Source: DATDRS01 sp035291605 (GTDB lineage Bacteria > Chloroflexota > Anaerolineae > Anaerolineales > UBA6663). From it: a DNA stretch of 8,084 nucleotides. Shown piece after piece: positions 1 to 8,084 of this stretch. How positions within the stretch are numbered: the first letter of the stretch is position 1; every line of letters begins with the position of its first letter. The notes beneath the pieces were generated by a model that did not search any database, was not told where the DNA came from, and saw only the letters and a list, made by a program, of their open reading frames with translations. Location of the stretch: assembly GCA_035291605.1 (NCBI GenBank), contig DATDRS010000074.1:1-8084 (forward strand). The letters are read 5' to 3'. Both the position numbers and the translations under genes were made by a program.

Positions 1-398
1 TACAGCCTGGCGCTGATGCACACTGCGCTGGCCCTGCCGTTCACGATCCTCATCACGAGCAGCGTGTTCGCCAGCGTGCCCCGTGACCTGGAAGAAGCGG
101 CGATGACGTTGGGATGCAACCCCATACAGGCGTTTCTGCGCGTGGCGTTGCCCCTGGCCCTGCCGGGTCTGGCCGCCGCCACGCTGTTCACGTTCGTCCT
201 TTCGTGGAACGAGGTCTTTGCGGCCGTCATCCTCACGGTGCGCAACCGCACGCTCCCGGCGCTGGTGCTCACCGTGCTCGACGTGTCGCCCTTGCCTTAT
301 CGCTTCGCGGGCGGGTTCTTCATGCTTGCCCCGTCCCTCATCTTCATGCTCTTTATCCGCCGCTACCTGTTTACGTTGTGGGGAAGGGTGACAAAATA

Positions 399-399
<1 letters not shown>
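1..399 (+). CDS. Sugar ABC transporter permease, MalG-type (5' end missing)
   Basis: This is the C-terminal part, about 132 residues, of an inner-membrane permease of the binding-protein-dependent sugar ABC transporters. The reading frame is open to the left window edge, so the true start lies upstream. Visible hydrophobic segments fall at about residues 3-24, 52-72 and 98-120. Between the first two is the cytoplasmic EAA loop that docks on the ATPase: E32-A33-A34, G38, then V48-x-L50-P51, matching the family consensus EAA-x3-G-x9-I-x-LP. The following SWNE segment and the C-terminal RRYL tail are typical of MalG-like carbohydrate permeases. The stop codon overlaps the start of the ATPase gene by one base (TAATG). 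A second permease and a substrate-binding protein are expected upstream. The sugar cannot be read from this fragment; the downstream enzymes suggest a glycosylglycerate or another small glucoside. Confidence 0.9.
380..388 (+). promoter_or_regulatory. Shine-Dalgarno-like purine run before the ABC ATPase gene
   Basis: The purine run GGGGAAGGG lies inside the 3' end of the permease gene and ends 10 bases before the ATG at 399. Together with the TAATG stop/start overlap it supports 399 as the ATPase start, rather than any more upstream start in the same open frame. Confidence 0.5.
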
Positions 400-1486
<1,087 letters not shown>

Positions 1487-1487
<1 letters not shown>

Positions 1488-2776
1488 TGGAATTTTCGGA
1501 CCTCATTCCCCGCGCCCAGGCTGCTCTGCGCGAGAACGACGCCGGGGTATTCACCAAGCCCGGCCCGCGCCAGTATCCGCATCAATGGAACTGGGATTCG
1601 GCGGTGATTGCGCTGGGCCTCTCGCACTTTGACCTGCCGCGCGCACTGACCGAAATCCGTTCGCTCGTCGGCGGCCAGTGGCGCGACGGCCTGATCCCGC
1701 ACGTGGTCTATCATACTGGCCCTTCCGATTACTTCCCCGATCCGGACTTCTGGCAGATTACGAGCAGCCCGCACGCGCCCGCCATCCCCACCTCTGGCAT
1801 CACCCAACCCCCTTTGCTTGCCGCCGTGGTCCGCCTCCTTCACAGTCGCCGGCCCATCCCCGGCTTTGTGCGCGAAGTTTATCCGGCGCTGCTGCGCTGG
1901 CATCGCTGGCTGCACACAGCCCGCGACGCGGATGGCAGCGGACTCGTCTGTATCGTCCATCCGTGGGAATCCGGCACCGACGACTCGCCGCGCTGGCTGA
2001 ACGCGCTGTCGGCGATCACGCCCGCCGACCTGCCGTCCTATCGCCGCCGTGACACCACGCACGTCAACGCCGCCGAACGCCCTCATCGCGCCGACTACGA
2101 CCGCTTCATTCATCTGATTGACGTATTCCGCCGCAGCCGCTATGACCCACAGGCCTTGCTCGCCAGATCTCCATTCCTCGTTCAAGACCTGCTGTTCAAC
2201 TCCATCCTGTATCGGGCCGATGAGGACTTGCGCGCGCTGGCGGAGGAATTGGGCGAACCGACGGCGGAGATAGACGGCTGGCTGGAGAAGATGCGCGCCA
2301 GTTTCGACGCGCGCTTTTGGGACGAGGCGCGCGGCCTGTATTTCGATTATGATGTGCGGACTGGGAAGCCGATCCTCGTGAACACGGCCATGACCTTCAT
2401 GCCGCTTTACGCCGACCTGCCTGACGAGGCGAAGGTGCAGCGGCTCATTCACGAGCACTGGCTTAACCCGGCCGAGTACGCGCCGGAGCGAGCGATGCAT
2501 TTCTCCCTCACGACTGCCAGCAAGACCGAACCGGCGTGGGAAGCGCGCCGCTACTGGCGTGGGCCGGTGTGGATCATGCTTAACTGGCTTTTAGCCGATG
2601 GTTTGCGCCGCCACGGTTTTGACACGCTGGCCGAAACGCTTCGCCGCGACTCACTGGAACTGATGGCCCGTTCCGGCTTTCGCGAATACTATGATCCACG
2701 CGATGGCTCTGGCTGCGGCTCGACGGACTTCTCGTGGTCGGCGGCGCTGGCGCTAGAGTTCGTGGCTTATGGTTGA
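1487..2776 (+). CDS. GH63-like glycoside hydrolase, probable glucosylglycerate/mannosylglycerate-type hydrolase
   Basis: The product has 429 residues, close to the size of single-domain (alpha/alpha)6-barrel enzymes such as mannosylglycerate hydrolase and mycobacterial glucosylglycerate hydrolase. There is no signal peptide, so it acts in the cytoplasm on imported or internal substrate. Motifs seen in order are W34-N-W36-D37 (active-site wall), a DGLIPHVV segment, HPWESGTDDSPRW with D165 as likely general acid, W357-R-G-P, and REYYDP with E400 as likely general base, followed by a glycine-rich WSA segment. This order matches the GH63/MGH pattern of inverting hydrolases. The ATG at 1487 shares one base with the ATPase stop (TGATG); a GTG at 1484 would add one codon and is equally possible. 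Glucosylglycerate is the favoured substrate because a probable glucosylglycerate phosphorylase follows, but a trehalase-like or other alpha-glucosidase activity cannot be excluded. Confidence 0.8.
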
Positions 2777-4535
2777 CGAAAGATCGGAAATGCTGGCGCA
2801 TCTCGCGGCGCTCTACGGCGAGGACGTGGGCCGCGCGGCATTTGAGCGGTTGCGCGCCTTGCTTGACCGCTACCGTTCATTCCCATCACCTTCCATCAGA
2901 GATGGTCTGACGCAACGCGACTCTATCTTGATCACCTACGGCGATCAGGTACGTGAACCGGAGATACCGCCGCTGCGCACGCTGGCCGATTTCTGCGAAA
3001 GGCATCTCGCCGGGTGGGTCGCCGGCATTCACCTCCTGCCGTTTTACCCGTGGACTTCGGACGACGGCTTCTCGGTCACCGACTATCGCGCGGTGGACCC
3101 GGCGCTGGGGACGTGGGACGACGTAGCCCACATGGGCCGCCGTTTCCGGCTGATGTTCGACGCCGTCGTGAATCACATCTCGGCGCACAGCGCGTGGTTT
3201 CAAGCGTTCCTGCGCCATGACCCGCAGTATCGGGACTACTTCATCGCCGTGGAGGGCGCGCCAGACCTGTCACAGGTGGTCCGCCCGCGTGCGCTGCCGC
3301 TGCTCACGCGGTTCACCACGCCCTCCGGCGAAAAGGCGGTCTGGACCACCTTTAGCGACGATCAGATTGACTTGAACTACCGTAACCCCAATGCCCTGCT
3401 GGAGATCATTGACGTTTTGCTGTTCTACGTTTCTCGCGGCGCGGAGTTCATCCGGCTGGATGCGATCGCCTATCTGTGGAAAGAGATCGGCACGCCCTGC
3501 ATTCATCTGCCGCAAACGCATCGCGTCATTCAGCTGTTCCGCGCGGTGCTGGACGAAGTCGCGCCGCACGTCCTGCTCATCACCGAGACCAACGTGCCGC
3601 ACGCGGACAACGTTTCGTATTTCGGCGATGGGACTAATGAAGCGCAATTGGTCTACAACTTTGCCCTGCCGCCGCTCGCCCTGCACACCTTCCGCACGGG
3701 CAGCGCGCGCAGCCTCTCCGCGTGGGCCGCCGGGCTGGCGTTCCCCTCTCAGCGCACGACGTTTTTCAACTTCCTGGCCTCGCACGACGGCATTGGCCTC
3801 AACCCCGTGCGCGGCATCTTGCCCCCGAGCGATATTGACGCGCTGGTGCAGCAGGCGCTCGCTCATAGCGGCCTCGTCTCATACAAACACAACCCAGACG
3901 GCGCGCAAAGCCCCTATGAGTTGAACATCAACTACTTCGACGCGCTGTCCAATCCCAACGGCGGCGAACCGGTTGAAACGCAAATTGACCGTTTCATCGC
4001 CGCGCAGGCCATCATGCTTTCCTTGATCGGCGTGCCGGGGATATACTTCCACAGCCTGTTCGGCTCGCGCGGCTGGCCGGAGGGGGCCCGGCAGACCGGG
4101 CGCAATCGCACCATCAACCGGCAGAAACTTGAGCGCGCCGAGTTGGAACGTGAATTGGCCGATCCGAACTCCCTGCGGCGCAGAGTCTTCAGCCGGTATG
4201 TGCGACTGCTGAAAGCCCGCGCGGCTTCGCCCGCCTTTCACCCGCACGGCAGCCAGCGCGTGTTAGATTGCGGCGAGACCGTCTTCGCCCTCCTTCGCCT
4301 CTCGCCCGACGGCGGTGACCGCGCGCTATGTCTGCTGAATATTTCAAACCAGGCGCAATCAGTGGAGGTAGACTTTGAGGATGCCTTCGGTCCGGCGCCC
4401 GCGGGCGGGTGGCTGGTAAACTTGATCACCGGCCGGCAGTTCAATCCCCGGCGCAAATCGCCCCTGCGCCTGCGCCCGTACCAGGTGTTGTGGTTGACTC
4501 AGAAACGGACGCAAAGGATGGCAAACCCTACATGA
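2769..4535 (+). CDS. GH13 subfamily 18 phosphorylase, probable glucosylglycerate phosphorylase
   Basis: This 588-residue protein belongs to the sucrose phosphorylase subfamily of GH13, retaining enzymes that split an alpha-glucoside with phosphate to give glucose 1-phosphate. The four GH13 regions are present: D131-A-V-V-N-H136; R229-L-D231 (nucleophile); E273 in ITETN (acid/base); and H339-D340 (transition-state stabiliser). Residues from about 490 onward form the usual C-terminal beta domain. The stretch after the nucleophile, AIAYLWKEIGTPCIHLPQTH, resembles the glucosylglycerate phosphorylase group (E. coli YcjM type) more than sucrose phosphorylase, as does NPDGAQSPYELNINYFDAL. Other activities in the subfamily (sucrose, sucrose 6'-phosphate, glucosylglycerol) remain possible. 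The start at 2769 overlaps the previous gene by 8 bases; an ATG at 2790 is an alternative. No signal peptide is seen. The expected products are glycerate and glucose 1-phosphate in the cytoplasm. Confidence 0.85.
   Translation: MVDERSEMLAHLAALYGEDVGRAAFERLRALLDRYRSFPSPSIRDGLTQRDSILITYGDQVREPEIPPLRTLADFCERHLAGWVAGIHLLPFYPWTSDDGFSVTDYRAVDPALGTWDDVAHMGRRFRLMFDAVVNHISAHSAWFQAFLRHDPQYRDYFIAVEGAPDLSQVVRPRALPLLTRFTTPSGEKAVWTTFSDDQIDLNYRNPNALLEIIDVLLFYVSRGAEFIRLDAIAYLWKEIGTPCIHLPQTHRVIQLFRAVLDEVAPHVLLITETNVPHADNVSYFGDGTNEAQLVYNFALPPLALHTFRTGSARSLSAWAAGLAFPSQRTTFFNFLASHDGIGLNPVRGILPPSDIDALVQQALAHSGLVSYKHNPDGAQSPYELNINYFDALSNPNGGEPVETQIDRFIAAQAIMLSLIGVPGIYFHSLFGSRGWPEGARQTGRNRTINRQKLERAELERELADPNSLRRRVFSRYVRLLKARAASPAFHPHGSQRVLDCGETVFALLRLSPDGGDRALCLLNISNQAQSVEVDFEDAFGPAPAGGWLVNLITGRQFNPRRKSPLRLRPYQVLWLTQKRTQRMANPT
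4513..4518 (+). promoter_or_regulatory. Shine-Dalgarno-like site for the GT4 gene
   Basis: AAAGGA lies inside the 3' end of the phosphorylase gene, 13 bases before the ATG at 4532. The spacing is long, but with the ATGA stop/start overlap it favours this ATG over more upstream starts in the same open frame, which would run inside the phosphorylase gene. Confidence 0.35.
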
Positions 4536-5896
4536 CCACCGCTTCATCTCGCCTGGCTGGCCGCCGCCTCGGTTTCGTCTCCACTCGTTTTGCCGGGACA
4601 GACGGCGTCTCGCTCGAAACTGAAAAGTGGGCGACCGTGCTGGAACGCCTCGGCCACACCTGTTTCTACTTTTCAGGTCAGTCGGATTGGGCGCGCGAGC
4701 GGAACCGCGTCGTGCCAGAGGCCTCCTTTGGGCACCCGGTCATTGCCGCCATTGGGACGTCAGCCTTTGACAATGAGTGGGGCGCGGATGACTTGCTCGA
4801 ATTCGCCAACCCGCAGATTTACCCCATCCACACCCCGGCCTTCTACCACTATATCCGTCCGCCGCGCCTCACCCAGCGCATCCACGAGTTCCGCGAGCAC
4901 CTCAAGGAGCAACTGTACGCGTTCGTTCGGGATTTTGAGATTGACGCGCTGGTGGTCCAGAACGCGCTCGCCATTCCGATGAATATCCCGCTGGGGCTGG
5001 CCCTGACCGAATTCATCGTCGAGACCGGTTTCCCGACTATCGCCCACCATCACGACTTCTACTGGGAACGCCAGCGATTTCTAGTCAATTGCGTGGCCGA
5101 TTACTTGAACACGGCCTTCCCGCCCAACCTGCCCTCCATCCGCCACGTCGTCATCAACTCGCTGGCGGCCAACCAGTTGAGCCTGCGCACCGGCATCTCG
5201 GCGATGATTATTCCGAACGTGATGGACTTCGACCAGCCGCCCGCCCCGCCGGATGAGTACGCCCGCGACGTGCGCGCGGCCCTGGGCATCGCGTCCGACG
5301 AGTTTTTGTTTCTGCAGCCGACGCGCGTCGTCCAGCGCAAGGGCATCGAGCACGCCATCGAACTCGTCAAGCGGGCCGGGCTGAAGGCGCGGTTGGTGGT
5401 CTCGCACGCCTCGGGCGACGAGGGCGATGCTTACGAGCGGCGCGTGCGTGATTTCGCCGCCCTGCTGAATGTGCCGGTGAACTTCGTCTCCGACCTCATT
5501 CAAGACCGGCGGGGTTTGACCGCGGAGGGGCGCAAAGTCTATACGCTCTGGGACGTCTACCCGCACGCCGATGTCGTGACCTATCCGTCGAGCATCGAGG
5601 GCTTCGGCAACGCCTTCCTGGAAGCCGTCTACTTCCGGCGGCCCATCGTCGTCAACAACTACTCCATCTTCGATGTGGATATCAAGCCCAAGGGCTTCCG
5701 CGTGATTGAGTTCGACGGCTTCATCACTGACTCGACGGTCCGTCAGGTCCGGCGCGTGCTGGAAGCCCCCTCCGAGGCGCAGGCGATGGCCGATCAGAAT
5801 TATCGGTTGGCGAAACGACATTATTCTTACGCGATGCTGGAGCGCCGCCTGCAAACCCTGCTGGCTGATTGTTTTGGTGAAGACCATGCCATTTGA
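4532..5896 (+). CDS. GT4 glycosyltransferase, candidate mannosylglucosylglycerate synthase
   Basis: This 454-residue cytoplasmic protein has the two-Rossmann GT-B layout of retaining GT4 transferases. The N-terminal acceptor domain opens with GFVSTRFAGTDGVSLETEKW (14-33), with a glycine-rich loop before the first helix. A striking HHHD (172-175) followed by FYWERQRF lies mid-domain. The C-terminal donor-binding domain has R265 and R269-K270-G271 for the nucleotide-sugar phosphates and a perfect E-x7-E motif at E356/E364. The start makes an ATGA overlap with the phosphorylase stop. The gene is embedded among probable glucosylglycerate-degrading enzymes. Known GT4-like enzymes handling this solute are MggA and MggS of Petrotoga and Thermotoga, which add mannose from GDP-mannose to glucosyl-phosphoglycerate or glucosylglycerate. 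Assigning this protein to MggS is an inference from context and general fold. A different donor or acceptor (for example a trehalose-synthase-like reaction) is possible. Confidence 0.8.
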   Translation: MTTASSRLAGRRLGFVSTRFAGTDGVSLETEKWATVLERLGHTCFYFSGQSDWARERNRVVPEASFGHPVIAAIGTSAFDNEWGADDLLEFANPQIYPIHTPAFYHYIRPPRLTQRIHEFREHLKEQLYAFVRDFEIDALVVQNALAIPMNIPLGLALTEFIVETGFPTIAHHHDFYWERQRFLVNCVADYLNTAFPPNLPSIRHVVINSLAANQLSLRTGISAMIIPNVMDFDQPPAPPDEYARDVRAALGIASDEFLFLQPTRVVQRKGIEHAIELVKRAGLKARLVVSHASGDEGDAYERRVRDFAALLNVPVNFVSDLIQDRRGLTAEGRKVYTLWDVYPHADVVTYPSSIEGFGNAFLEAVYFRRPIVVNNYSIFDVDIKPKGFRVIEFDGFITDSTVRQVRRVLEAPSEAQAMADQNYRLAKRHYSYAMLERRLQTLLADCFGEDHAI

Positions 5897-7670
5897 CTCG
5901 CCCTATCTCACCCTCCTGAGGAACCGCATCAACCTGCGCCAGATTCCGTTCAGCGAGCGCGGTTCGCGGTTGATGGTCTTTCGCGCCGACGATTACCTGG
6001 CCGTGCGGCTGGCCGAGCGGTGGTTCAAACGCGAAGGACAGTTAAGCGGTTACCGCCGGCGTCCGCCGCTCATTGACGAGTGGCATTTCACCGACGGCGA
6101 GGGACGCCCGCTGGATTTTGAGCTGACGACGTACCCGCACCGGGTAGATTGCCAGACGCCCCTGGGGACCTTCACGCTCACCTTCGTGGACTCTGAGACT
6201 CTGCTCGTCGCCCTTCCCCCCGGCCCATGCGGGATGACGTTCCGGGCCAACCTCGACCGGGCGCAGACCGACCGGCGCGGAGGGGTCCTCCGCCTGACGG
6301 GGGACATCCGCCGCAATCTGGCCTATACCACGAACGCGCGGCTGCTCGAAAACCGCGTCGCGCCGATTGACGCTGCGAATCAGCAAGTCCGTTTGGTTTT
6401 TGATTCGGGCGGCGGGGCGGCGCTGTTGCTCAACATCACCCCCCGCCTCGGCTTCAATCGCTGGGTTCCAAACCCGCAGGCGGCGCTCGAGGCGGCGGCT
6501 CGGCGCTGGCATGAGTGGTTCGCCGCCGCGCCGGAAGTCGCCGGCGCCTACCGGCGCCAGTATTATTACGCTTGGTGGATCATGCGCGCCGGGTTGATCT
6601 CCTCGCGCTTCTATACTACGCGCGAGGCGATGACGCCCTCCAAGATGCACTATGTCGGCGTGTGGCAGTGGGACGCCTATTTCCACGCGCTGGCCTACCG
6701 CCACGTGGACATGAAACTGGCGCAGGACCAAATCCGCATCGTGCTCGACCACCAGCGGGAAGATGGCATGATCCCGGACGCGGTCCACGACGAGGGCACG
6801 GTCACGCGCCTCACCTTCCCGGTGGAGGCCGATGTGACCAAGCCGCCGCTCGTCGGCTGGGCGGCGTGGAAACTGTACGAAACCGATGGCGACCGAGAGT
6901 TCCTCGACGAGATCTACGAACCGGTGGTGCGCTGGAACAACTGGTGGTTCGAGAAGAACGACGTGGACCGGAACGGGTTGTGCGAGTATCAGCATCCGTA
7001 TTCGTCTGGACTGGACGACAGCCCCCTGTGGGACGACGGCGTGCCGGTCGAATCTCCGGACCTGAACACGTACCTGTGCCTGCAGCAGGAATCTCTGGCG
7101 AAGATCGCCGCCGCCATCGGGGAAGCGTTTTTTGCCGAGCTCTGGGCGCGGCGCGCCGAGGCCATGGCGCGCCGCATGGTCAAGCAGATGTGGGACGAGG
7201 CCGCCGGGCTGTTCTGGGCCAGACGACCCACCGACGGGACGCGGGCGCTGGTGCGCGTCCGCACGCCGTTCAACCTGTTCCCGCTGATCACGGGACGGAT
7301 GCCGCCCGAGATTGCCGCACGGTTGACAGCGCACCTGGCCGACGAGCGGCAGTTCTGGACGCGCTATCCCGTGCCCACCGTCGCCCGCGACGACCCGAAG
7401 TACGATCCGCAGACGATGTGGCGCGGCCCCACATGGGTGAATGTGAATTATCTGCTCGTGGATGGCTTACAGCGGGCAGGCTATCCCGACCTTGCCCGCG
7501 AACTGCGCCGCCGCACGCTGGCGATGATGATGCAGGAAGACGATATCTATGAGTATTATCACCCGGAAACGGGTGAGGTTCCGCCCAAGGCCGCTTCGAT
7601 TTTCGGCTGGTCGTCGGCGCTGTTCATCGAGATGGCGCTGGAGGAGTCGCGCCTCGCTCAAAAGGAGTAG
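5886..7670 (+). CDS. GH63-like glycoside hydrolase with N-terminal beta domain
   Basis: This 594-residue enzyme appears to have an N-terminal beta-rich domain (about 1-215) and a C-terminal (alpha/alpha)6 barrel (about 220-594) of the GH63/MGH1-like type. Motifs are W262-D263 in GVWQWD, a DGMIPDAV segment, SGLDDSPLWDDG with D377 the likely general acid, W512-R-G-P, and EYYHPETG with E556 the likely general base, then a WSSALFIEMAL helix near the end. It is a distant paralogue of the GH63-like enzyme at the head of the operon, which lacks the N-terminal domain. No signal peptide is seen, implying a cytoplasmic substrate. The ATG at 5886 overlaps the GT4 gene by 11 bases; GGTGA at 5876-5880 is a weak ribosome site, and the LLRNRINLRQIPFSERGSRL region just after it looks like a genuine N-terminus. 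The substrate may be the GT4 product, such as mannosylglucosylglycerate, or another alpha-glucoside or mannoside. Confidence 0.82.
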   Translation: MPFDSPYLTLLRNRINLRQIPFSERGSRLMVFRADDYLAVRLAERWFKREGQLSGYRRRPPLIDEWHFTDGEGRPLDFELTTYPHRVDCQTPLGTFTLTFVDSETLLVALPPGPCGMTFRANLDRAQTDRRGGVLRLTGDIRRNLAYTTNARLLENRVAPIDAANQQVRLVFDSGGGAALLLNITPRLGFNRWVPNPQAALEAAARRWHEWFAAAPEVAGAYRRQYYYAWWIMRAGLISSRFYTTREAMTPSKMHYVGVWQWDAYFHALAYRHVDMKLAQDQIRIVLDHQREDGMIPDAVHDEGTVTRLTFPVEADVTKPPLVGWAAWKLYETDGDREFLDEIYEPVVRWNNWWFEKNDVDRNGLCEYQHPYSSGLDDSPLWDDGVPVESPDLNTYLCLQQESLAKIAAAIGEAFFAELWARRAEAMARRMVKQMWDEAAGLFWARRPTDGTRALVRVRTPFNLFPLITGRMPPEIAARLTAHLADERQFWTRYPVPTVARDDPKYDPQTMWRGPTWVNVNYLLVDGLQRAGYPDLARELRRRTLAMMMQEDDIYEYYHPETGEVPPKAASIFGWSSALFIEMALEESRLAQKE

Positions 7671-7680
7671 CCGTTGTGAT

Positions 7681-8084
7681 TTATGGTCCGCTCCCAACGG
7701 AGGCCTGATACAGCGTATGCAGTTCACGCAAAATCTCCTCCTGCCGCTTGTGAATGTATTGAACGATCGTGCGGGCTTGTGGAGTCTGCACCAGGGTGAG
7801 GCCCACCCGGCTGGCATTCGCCCTGCTCTTTACGTAATGGACGGTCCCCGACAGGTCGAGCAGCGCGGCCTCCAGTTTCAGCGTGATCTGGACGACGGAT
7901 TTGCGGCGGAGCGCGGTCGCCTCGTCGGGCGGTGAGATGTAAACCCCGATGCCTGTCATGGACAGGTCGGCCAGAGACCCCGTCACGCGCTGTTGGCCGC
8001 TCTGGATCGTCACTTCCACCGCGTCGTGGGGCGCGACGCGCAGCGTCATCCGGTCGCCAACCTTGGCGTGGGCGTAATGGAATT
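7681..8084 (-). CDS. PilZ-domain protein, cyclic-di-GMP binding (N-terminus beyond window)
   Basis: The visible 133 residues are the C-terminal part of a PilZ protein. Both c-di-GMP-binding motifs are intact: RxxxR (RMTLR, bases 8038-8052) and DxSxxG (DLSMTG, bases 7951-7968), 24 residues apart, followed by the beta strands GIGVYISP and VVQITLKLE and a charged C-terminal helix ending near TLYQASVGSGP. An ATG at 8049 looks like a start but would remove the first arginine of RxxxR. The frame stays open to the right edge, adding FHYAHAKVGDR, so the true start and any N-terminal domain lie outside the window. PilZ proteins transmit c-di-GMP levels to motility, adhesion or polysaccharide functions. 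The gene is convergent to the sugar operon and probably unrelated to it. Its stop is 10 bases from the operon's last stop. Confidence 0.88.
   Translation of the reverse strand, partial: FHYAHAKVGDRMTLRVAPHDAVEVTIQSGQQRVTGSLADLSMTGIGVYISPPDEATALRRKSVVQITLKLEAALLDLSGTVHYVKSRANASRVGLTLVQTPQARTIVQYIHKRQEEILRELHTLYQASVGSGP

Noticed and set aside
114..398. N-terminal extension of the ATPase frame upstream of 399
   Set aside because: The extension is low-complexity Arg/His/Ala-rich sequence read out of frame through the permease gene; the MalK-type N-terminus, ribosome site and TAATG junction place the start at 399.
5706..5885. N-terminal extension of the last hydrolase within the GT4 gene
   Set aside because: It is Arg/Ser-rich out-of-frame reading of the GT4 C-terminus; the ATG at 5886 gives a natural start.
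7664..7693. Possible inverted repeat GGAG...CTCC at the convergent junction as a terminator
   Set aside because: Only four bases pair cleanly, the loop is long, and no T-run follows on either strand.
8035..8084. KVGDRMT at the visible start of the PilZ protein resembles the opening of a CBS domain
   Set aside because: It is followed at once by PilZ strands and the DxSxxG motif at the right spacing, so the stretch is better read as the RxxxR segment; there is no room for a CBS domain after it.

Overview
The window is high-GC (roughly 60% or more by eye), almost wholly coding, and carries one tightly packed plus-strand operon followed by a convergent gene. It suggests an environmental bacterium. 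The protein style and the pairing of glycosylglycerate enzymes with a PilZ gene would fit Chloroflexota (Anaerolineae-like), but this is a weak inference because no taxonomic marker is present.

Layout: (1) 1-399, the C-terminal part of a MalG-type sugar ABC permease cut by the window start; (2) 399-1487, its MalK/UgpC-type ATPase; (3) 1487-2776, a single-domain GH63-like (alpha/alpha)6 hydrolase resembling the glucosylglycerate/mannosylglycerate hydrolases; (4) 2769-4535, a GH13 subfamily 18 phosphorylase whose active-site region looks like glucosylglycerate phosphorylase; (5) 4532-5896, a GT4 retaining glycosyltransferase, possibly a mannosylglucosylglycerate synthase; (6) 5886-7670, a larger two-domain GH63-like hydrolase. 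All six genes overlap their neighbours by 1 to 11 bases, so they are almost certainly co-transcribed and translationally coupled. After 10 bases, on the minus strand, comes the 3' part of a PilZ (cyclic-di-GMP binding) gene that runs off the right edge.

Working model (inference): the transporter imports a small glycoside such as glucosylglycerate or mannosylglucosylglycerate, which are compatible solutes. The two GH63-type enzymes and the GH13_18 phosphorylase break it down by hydrolysis or phosphorolysis, giving glycerate plus glucose or glucose 1-phosphate. The GT4 enzyme would build or remodel the same solute. A synthetic glycosyltransferase inside an otherwise catabolic operon is the most interesting point of the window. 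The substrate-binding protein and second permease should lie just upstream, outside the window. No RNA genes, insertion sequences, CRISPR arrays, long repeats or clear terminators were seen, and no gene-free stretch exceeds 10 bases.
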